From positions 6,882,001 to 6,946,000 of the forward strand of contig OX621256.1 of the NCBI GenBank assembly GCA_951640165.1: a stretch of DNA of 64,000 nucleotides, in the 5' to 3' direction. The translations under genes were made by a program, and so were the position numbers. The DNA comes from Pseudoips prasinana (taxonomy: Eukaryota > Arthropoda > Insecta > Lepidoptera > Nolidae). The notes under the pieces are model-generated. The model was not told where the DNA came from. It was given only the letters and a program-made list of their open reading frames with translations, and made no database searches. Shown here piece after piece: positions 23,701 through 32,549 of the stretch (the stretch's first letter is position 1; each line of letters begins with the position of its first letter).

Positions 23701-26700
23701 TGTAAATACATACTTATAATAGATAAGTACACCCAGACTCAGGACAAACAGACATGTTCATGCACACAAATATCGGCCCTGGGTGGGAATCGAACCCACG
23801 ACCTCCGGCGTGAAAAGCAAGCGTTTTGCCAAGCACGCCAACAGGCCCGTCAATAATGTTGACCTTGCAATAATAAAAGCAGTTTTATGGTTCGACAGTT
23901 ATATGCGTATTCTTTTCCAACATGCTATATTATAGAAAAATGTAATTACATTTCCATTTCCAATCATACAGATTGGTTTATTGATGTAATAGGCGGAATC
24001 GCCAGGCGTGTTATTGTTTAGTCATAGTTCGTCATCATATTAAGATATTGAAAACAGCCAAATCGGTTTTTCCCGCAAGTAATTTACCCAATACTGCTAG
24101 TCACCGTATTAAAAAACATGTGTGTAAAATTTGACTCCATTGATCCCAAACCACTATTAAACAACTATAAACACATACCGGCCCTATCAGAAGATCAGCA
24201 TACAGAAATGTAGTACTAGCTGAGATAGGGCCATTCTTTTTAGTCATAAGTCAAAGGTGCTTAGTATGGGTACCACATCAAATAGGTGTGTAAAATTATG
24301 GATTATAGAAAAATGTATTAATTGTTATTTATAAGTATCAAATTTTTTTTATGTATTCTTCTGTGTGTTCCCCTATTACTTAATTTATACTGATGTACCT
24401 TGTGTCTAATAAATATATGTCGCAGATTCTGACGGATTTAACTCCGAAACATCGTCGGTGTCCGCCATCATGCACGTAGTGAAAAGAATCAGTGCGCACA
24501 CCCGGCGCCGTCGAGCTCTGTATGCCAACTGTGTCGTGTCGCTAACACACTAATGTCACTTAGACAACTGACAGACGTTAAACGTCACATGCGACAGTTC
24601 ATAGACAACCTCGACTCGAACTACTGACTCAGTGAGTAGTGTTTTCCAAACGCTAATAGATGGCGTTACTAGTACGTAAACAGTCCTTTAACTTAATTTC
24701 TCCGACACGGCCATTCTGACAACCAACGCGCTCTCGCGTTGTTACTCGCTGACATAATCAACATGAATTACAGCTCTTCAGTTTGGCAAGGACACAAAGC
24801 GTTACAAGCGGCTTTCAATGTCACACAAAGCAAAGCGTAAAGGCTTTCAGCATTTACCACAAAGCGTTAAAGCTTTCATCATTAGTTAGAGGGCGTACCT
24901 CTCACACAATGCAAAGCGTCGAAGCTTTCATAATAAACTGCAACACACAGCAAAGCGTTGAAGCTTTCAGCATAAACTGCAATACACAGCAAAGCGTTGA
25001 AGCTTTCAGCATAAACTGCAACACACAGCAAAGCGTTGAAGCTTTCAGCAAAAATTCAATTACTCGGCAAAGCGTTACAGCTTTCAGCATTGCTCACAGG
25101 CAGCACTTAAAACACTTTCAGCAACAACCTTGGGTCACGACAGATGAGCCCAACCTTACTGCAAAGCGTGATGGCTTTCAGCAGGACATCAGAACAAAGC
25201 GATAGGGCTTTCAATCCACCCTTCAATAAAGCGTAGTAGCTTCCAGTTTAAATAAAACATTTTATCAATCAGGATTGAACATAAGTCTTTTATCAACACA
25301 GGTTTACGTTCAACAAAACAATGTAATTATCGTTTCAACTCAAACAATGATCATGATTCAATACAGTGGTTCAATCCAAATTACTTATTACACCAAATTA
25401 GAATACCAAATTAATCAATACAATTTGTTCCATAATTAAATAAAACTGTTCAATTATGGGTTCTACGGGATCAAGATATTCTGAAAATTCAGGAAAACTA
25501 GCTGGATATTTACGTAGTCGTTCATGGCACTCATATTGGGCCCGTCCCCCAGATACTGGTTCCACAATATAACGCTCATTGGAACACACTTTAGCTACCC
25601 TGTAAGGGGCTTTTCTCTATACTCTTACTTACAGTACAATTCAAAACGAGTTTTACTTCGCCTAAGACAGACTTCCAGGATTCATTTTTATAATTTTCGG
25701 CCACTGTAAAACAATTTGTCAAGGTGGACATCATTCGCTCCACCCGACCATTAGCTCGGCTAACACTATCTCGTGGAACTCAATGGCCCAACCTCGGCAT
25801 AAATCCTGAAAGTCTTGACCAGTAAAAGATGTACCTTGATCAGAGAGAATTCGTTTCGGGGTTCTAAATATGTGGACAAGCTACGTAGTGCCTCGCAAGC
25901 AGAGTGTTAAATCTTTGACACACATTAACTGACAAAATTTTGTAAAAGCATCTACGATTACTATCACATACTCCTTAGAGGTCTTGCTACAAGTTCGAAA
26001 ATTATAGGTAAGTGCGCAATGCAGCGTCACGAACTCAAAGCACGAAGCTTGCGATAGTCAATTGTCACAAGCACGAAGCGCGGAGCTTTCAATACTCAAT
26101 CGTCACAAGCATAAAGCGCGGAGCTTTCAATGCTCAACCGCCACAAGCACAAAGCGCGGAGCTTCCAATGCTCAAACACCACAACACAAAGCGCGAAGTT
26201 GCTTTCAATGCTCAACCGTCTCAAGCACAAAGCGCGGAGCTTTCAATGCTCAAGTTTCAGGAACTCTAAGTAGGGTATTTCCCTTGTCACACAATTTATT
26301 TCAAATCAACCAGCTTTACTACTCATAATGTAACACATAAATGTGTCTTACAATGAACTCCAATAATCATTTTAAACGTTAGAATTTAACTCAACCATCG
26401 GCATTAACTACACTGTTATTTCTGACTACAACTGTCAAATTCAAGTTTTTCGTAACATACATAGGTACTTAACGCGTCCACCAGCTATTGGCTGTTCCTT
26501 GTATCTATCGTTGTCATAGACCTCTATTATCTTACAAGGATTTGAAAACTTTTCACTTCATTTGTTTATTATCAGAATAGAATACTCCCCATTGTACACA
26601 CTCAAACAGGACAATTACATAGAAGACAAAGTAAATAACACAATTTATTAGGGTTCTTTCCGACAAAAACAACGTCTCCTATTTTAAATGGACGAATTTT

Positions 26701-29700
26701 AACTTTGCTATTGCCATAACGCACCTTATCAGCATGAGCTAGCTCGTCCATCCTGCATTTTGCTTCACATCTAAGTTCGTAGAGGTTAACCTTACCATAC
26801 TTTTGGACAAGGGCATTAATTTTGGAGGGGAACTTTTATTACAACCCATCAACAATTGAAGCGGACTTCTAACTGTACTTCTAACTATGGTTCAATTTAG
26901 CGCAATTTAGATTTCACCTGAAGCTGTCTTCCAGAACCTACGCTCGTGGTTCTCGGTTATAGTGAAGCAATTAATTAGAATAGTTGGGAAGCTACGTTAC
27001 ATCCTCTCGTCACAAATAACGCAGAGTTTTAAGTCTAAAGTCTTTCACGTGGTCGCTCACTATTGGTCTCACAAGGAGGCTCAAGGTCACGCGGCTGCTT
27101 TGTTTACATAAAAATTGTGTCACAAATCAGTAAGTTAGTATTTTGAGTTCAATATACCTAGTTTGTAAGTACAACATGGCAAATGTGTGAAACTTAAATA
27201 ATGTAAACAATAACACCTGTATTCACCACATTTATACAAATAAAGATATTATAATTGTGATTATGATTATAACCAAAGAATTGCCAAACCGAAACGGCAG
27301 CGAGCGGGGCACACAGCTCCCAACACCGACGGCCGCTGGATCAGACAGGCTCCCGACCGGGAACCACGCACCGGAAGACGCAGCGCGGGCAGGCCCCGCA
27401 CAAGGCGGGCCGACCACTGCGGAGATTCCCGGGGGAGGCCTCCGTCCAGTAGATGTCTTTCGGCTAACATAATGATGATGAATTATTACTTGAACAGACA
27501 CGAATCTCTCCACTTGTCAGTAATTGAGAAACGTCTTTACAGTCGATCAAATCAATACGCCATAGCTTGTACAAGTGTCAAGATTCTGTAATAAACAAAC
27601 TTCAGCATGGACCTCGCGAGTGATGCGGATGACTTTGTTACTAATAGTCAAGCTCAATCCCGGTTAAGTAAAAACATCTCTAACTATCATAACACCATGA
27701 GGCAAAATATGTGAATCTACAATTACAAAAGTCACTTCTCACACACGAGTACTTCGTTGACTTTGACAGGCAGATAAGTAATGGAATCAGGCGTTACTTT
27801 GCGGAAATCCATAACAATCAAAATACAAAATCAATATGTAGCGTCAATTCCGCTAATTGTCACCAGTACGATGCCCAACACGTGTTTCAGTCCTCCACGG
27901 ACCATTCTCAAGGGCTGCTAACTCGTCGAGTGCTCAAAGGAGACTCCTATTTTGATTGACAGGCAGACTAATACGGGAAAAAGAAAATGTAATGTTCGAC
28001 CCAATACCTGACAGGCGCGTGGATATAAAATCTCAAGTACCTGTATGGTTATACACAAATCATTTACGAATTAGGGAACAATCTGTCTGTTACCAACCAC
28101 TGTCCACAAGAGCGTGTATGTGACCTAACTTGCCCCTACATCCATAGACTTCGAAATAAACCGTTCAAACTATTTAACCTTCAAAACGCGCATATTGTCA
28201 CCATAAAAATTAAATATAACAAACGTTGGGCGTATTTTCAACATCTAAAAGTATAAACCACACAAAACAACACGTGTTATGAATTTCACAGATATCAAAA
28301 ATTCTTCAGTGCAGCATTAGGTCATCAAGTACCTTTTAAACAATATAATAAAAGTACTTACATGTTTCTTCTCATAAAATAAAGATTCACCACTCACACT
28401 CGACACGAGGCACTTTTACTTTAGAGGTTACTTTAAATTTACTCTAATGCAAACTGGTGAATTCTCCCAAATGCAGAATCGCCCATGCCGTTGCCTTACT
28501 TGCAAAAAGACAGCACGATCAACTTCGCCTCGAAAAGAACAAACCAATTATTTTAACTCCAAGACTCGACCGACAGAAAGGCAGCCTAACTATCAGAGCC
28601 CGTACTCTCTTCACTGTTAAATAAAACCTTCTTCCACGTTCACTGATGCACCAAAAACTATTCTTCAACGATAAACACGAACTGGCCGAGAGACTCCGCT
28701 TATCGCGAGTAACCACATCGAAACACGAAATCAGTAGGCGTGTTTTAAACAAGTCTGAACATACCTGAGTATCCGAGATACCTGCGATAACAACTTCGAT
28801 TTTGTTACCTTCGCTCCAAGCAGGCTTCAACCAGTTAATCAAGGCAAGCTTGTAAGTCGAGTACTCCACGTATGTAAGTTCTCGCACGGTCACTGCACCA
28901 TACGGCACCATATCTTGAAAAAGGTCATCAATCTCTCGGTCGCCGCAAACTGTCTTGATACACGCTCCTTTGCTTCGTCTAACGTTTTGCACAACGGGTA
29001 CGACTTCGAAGTCCACTTGCGAGCTCGACTTTGAAGATGTGTCAATGTAACGTATCGAGTTTCGTAATCGGTCCACGAGTTTGCGATACAGCCGTAAATT
29101 CACAATCAGCGGGGTTGTATTTTCATCGTTATTTTTCAAATTTGTAACGACACTATTTTCGCTACGTGGTGGAACCGAATCACGAAAATATTCTTGATTT
29201 TGAGTAGCAGGCATTGCGGTAGACACGTAGGATGATTTTGGAATCGATCCCACCGCTGCTGTCGCAGATTCTGACGGATTTAACTCCGAAACATCGTCGG
29301 TGTCCGCCATCATGCACGTAGTGAAAAGAATCAGTGCGCACACCCGGCGCCGTCGAGCTCTGTATGCCAACTGTGTCGTGTCGCTAACACACTAATGTCA
29401 CTTAGACAACTGACAGACGTTAAACGTCACATGCGACAGTTCATAGACAACCTCGACTCGAACTACTGACTCAGTGAGTAGTGTTTTCCAAACGCTAATA
29501 GATGGCGTTACTAGTACGTAAACAGTCCTTTAACTTAATTTCTCCGACATATATTTACTTTCTTTCTTTTTTTCATACCAGTACAAATAAAATAAAATAA
29601 AATAAAAATAAAAAAGGTTTTTATTCACGTTGACTTTAAAAAAGCACTAGTAAATAGTCAGAACATGTTTGTAGTAATATAGTTGTATACATTATTATTT

Positions 29701-32514
29701 CTAGTTACATAGATATTAAGGTACAGTGATTGTATGAAAACATTTATGAAATTTATTTTATAATAGGAATGATATTTAGCTAGCTTGTATTAAGTTATTG
29801 TCAAAGAGTTTAAATTTAATTATCAAAATATATAGTTTAAGCTATATTTTTACTACATATTGTCTGAATGGTTCTGTCTATATTAAGGTATTATTATTAT
29901 GGCAGACATTGTGTTAATAACGACGGTCGCGCTTTAATGCTACCACCGGATCAAATGCGCCCCAAGTGAGAAGACCCAGCGATACAAACTCAGAGGGTTC
30001 ATCTACTACCGGTTTCAACACAAAATAATATTATGGAGAAAACTTAAAAATCTTTAAATTGTTATTTATTTTCCGTACATGTATTGAAAATAAAATTAGT
30101 TACTACTTTATTTCTAAATACTACAACTCAATAGAAATTTACTTTTTTGTAGTGAATTATTTATTATTTGACCGGCCAGTTGTTTTAGTACTTAGTGACC
30201 CTAGCTGATAAGCCAGAGGTCGTGGGTTCAATCCTCACTCAGGACAAATCTTTGGATGTAATTTATCTATATATATCATGTATTTAGAAATATGTAACAA
30301 TGTTTATCAGCTGTATGGTTGGCATAGGACAAGCTCTGTCTATTTTGGGCTCATATGGCATAAGTATAAGTTGTTCCAAGATAATTATTTCATTTCAGAT
30401 ATAATTGTGTTGAGTTTGCAACACCTTCACGCTTCTATTGGCCATAGCCTATAGATAAACACTTGCAACATCCTAGCTTACTTTTTTTGTATAACTAAGA
30501 CAGCATTAAGACATCCCGCCTGATGATTAACAGATACCATAGTGTCTGTCAAAAAATAGGAAAATAGTTCCTGAAGCTTCCATGAAATTCTCAAACAAAT
30601 ACGGTTTTTTTAAATTAAGTCTGATCTCTTTAGTTATTTTACCATCAGCCCGATACTCTGTTGCTTCATTTGTCTAATCCTTACTAATATTATAAAAGCG
30701 AAAGTAACTCTGTCTATATGTCGCGCTTTCACGCCAAAACTACTGAACCAATTTAAAAGAAATTAATTTGGTACACAGATAGTCTAGAGTCTGAGAAAGG
30801 ACAGCTTTTTAATACGATAAAAAGGGTTATATGGGGTCGAAAGTGGGGGATGAAAAGTTGTATGGAAGTTTAGTCATTTTTAGAGCTAGAAGTTTGAAAC
30901 TTATTTTTTAGGCTGTTGACCCGATATAAATAAATATAACATTCAAAGTTTGTAAAATTTTTACCCTCAAGGGTGTAAAACAACAATACGGAATAGGGGA
31001 TGAAGAATGATTTTATGGAAATATGTAAGGTATATGAATTTTTTATATATTATTAACAAAATATTCTGATGTAACATGTCATTACAAAATGTGTGGACAA
31101 AGTCGTGGGCACAGCTAGTTACTTATACTCGTAAAGCAATAAAATATAATATTACCTGACACTCTGTACAGGAAACGGTATGGGGAATGCCTTGCTCTTG
31201 CCGATCATCTCATCTACATCATCTGACAGCTCCACTTTAGGGATGTCAGCACATTGTTTCAGCAGCTCATTTGTTTCTTTACCCATGCTTGGAAAGCACC
31301 AGTCTGGCTTGCACCTAAAACAAAGATTAATAAATATCAACTTAAAAGTTCTCAAGTACCGACCAAGAATCGGAAGACGCAGCGTGGGCAGGCCCCATAG
31401 ATGGACTGATGATCTTGTGCACTAGACCAGCAATTGTGGAGTTCTTTGGGGGAGGCCTTTGTCCAACAGTGCACGTCTTTCAGCTGATGTGATGATGATG
31501 ATCAACTTAAAAACTTCACCGGCCCGTAAGTGATCGGCGAGGCTACGCAACCAGACTCGCAGTCAGTCCATAGATGGGTGACTACAAAAGTGGTTTAATT
31601 TCTGAGCGTCTCTGTGCTTTGGTGGGCACATTATGCTGTCAGTCCTGGTTGTAGTCATTAGGCAACAGACATTAAGCCATGTCAAAGGCCTACTGGGCGG
31701 CTTGAACAACTCTGACACTAGGGTAACCACTGCCCATACAATAAGTAAGTATTGATGGATCAAATAGTATATTTAGCTTTTTGTCTCTGTAATTATCGGA
31801 TTAATTTCTGAATGAGAAATAATGCGAGTTGGAAAAACCGTTCATTTTCGTGGGAAAGAATCATACTGTTTATTGTATACCAAGTTTATTGTTAACATTG
31901 TTTTGGGAAATAATATCATGTGGAGATTATCTTAATAGGTTTTATTTCTCAGTATTAAGTTTGGCAATAATCAACATCTGGATAATTGACTACCCGTGTA
32001 GCTCAGCGGATAAGACAGTCGCCTCGCTGCTTCGAGTCCCGCGCTGGACAACTATTTGTGTGACCCATAAATAGTATTTCTGAGTCTGGATGTAATTTGT
32101 GCCCGTATTATAATATGTATATGTTTGTGTTATGTATATGTTTGTAAAGTACTGCGACACAGGGATTCCCTAGTGCGGGTGTTGTCGTTAAAAAAAAGGT
32201 TTTTTTTTTATATCAGAGGGATTTTTTAATATCAAACTAGTGTAGCTGAAACTTGTTTTTAATACCTTCTGTTCAAGTGTTAAGTATGATAAGTATGATA
32301 GGAGAGAATGTATTATGCACATTGTTTACATTTGCTAGAGATTGTGGGTCAATCCCCACCCAGGACAAACATTTGTGTGATAAATATGATAATTTGTTCT
32401 GTGTAATTGGAACGAAGTTCCTTATCGCGCATTGCGAAAGGGGGCTAGACGGAAAAAATTCTTACGAAAAGTTGTCACGACACTTTTTGCAGCTGAGCGG
32501 CGTGCGCATGTTTC

Positions 32515-32549
<35 letters not shown>

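Larger units (their letters stand above)
24418..29549 (-). mobile_element. LTR retrotransposon, 5.1 kb, apparently identical 290-bp LTRs, TATA target duplication
   Basis: Direct repeats 24418-24707 and 29260-29549 are each 290 bp, start TGTCGCAG and end TCTCCGACA, and I see no difference between them. TATA flanks the element (24414-24417 and 29550-29553). Minus-strand ORFs include a gag-like protein at the 5' side and decayed Ty3/gypsy-type integrase segments, which gives the orientation. I see no intact reverse transcriptase. LINE fragments and two short tandem arrays are embedded in the interior. It lies in intron 3 of gene 1, in the same transcriptional sense. It is non-autonomous as it stands. 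Confidence 0.85.

Noticed and set aside
24783..25205. 140-codon repetitive plus-strand protein (QSVEAF repeats)
   Set aside because: It is explained by a 36-bp tandem repeat whose length is a multiple of three inside a retroelement; the repeat also gives a long ORF on the other strand. No family resemblance.
24783..26255. CRISPR array
   Set aside because: The repeats are short and imperfect, the spacers are near-identical, and this is eukaryotic retroelement DNA with no cas genes.
27711..27959. 82-codon plus-strand ORF inside the LTR element
   Set aside because: Opposite to the integrase and gag-like frames, no recognisable domain, and of chance length.
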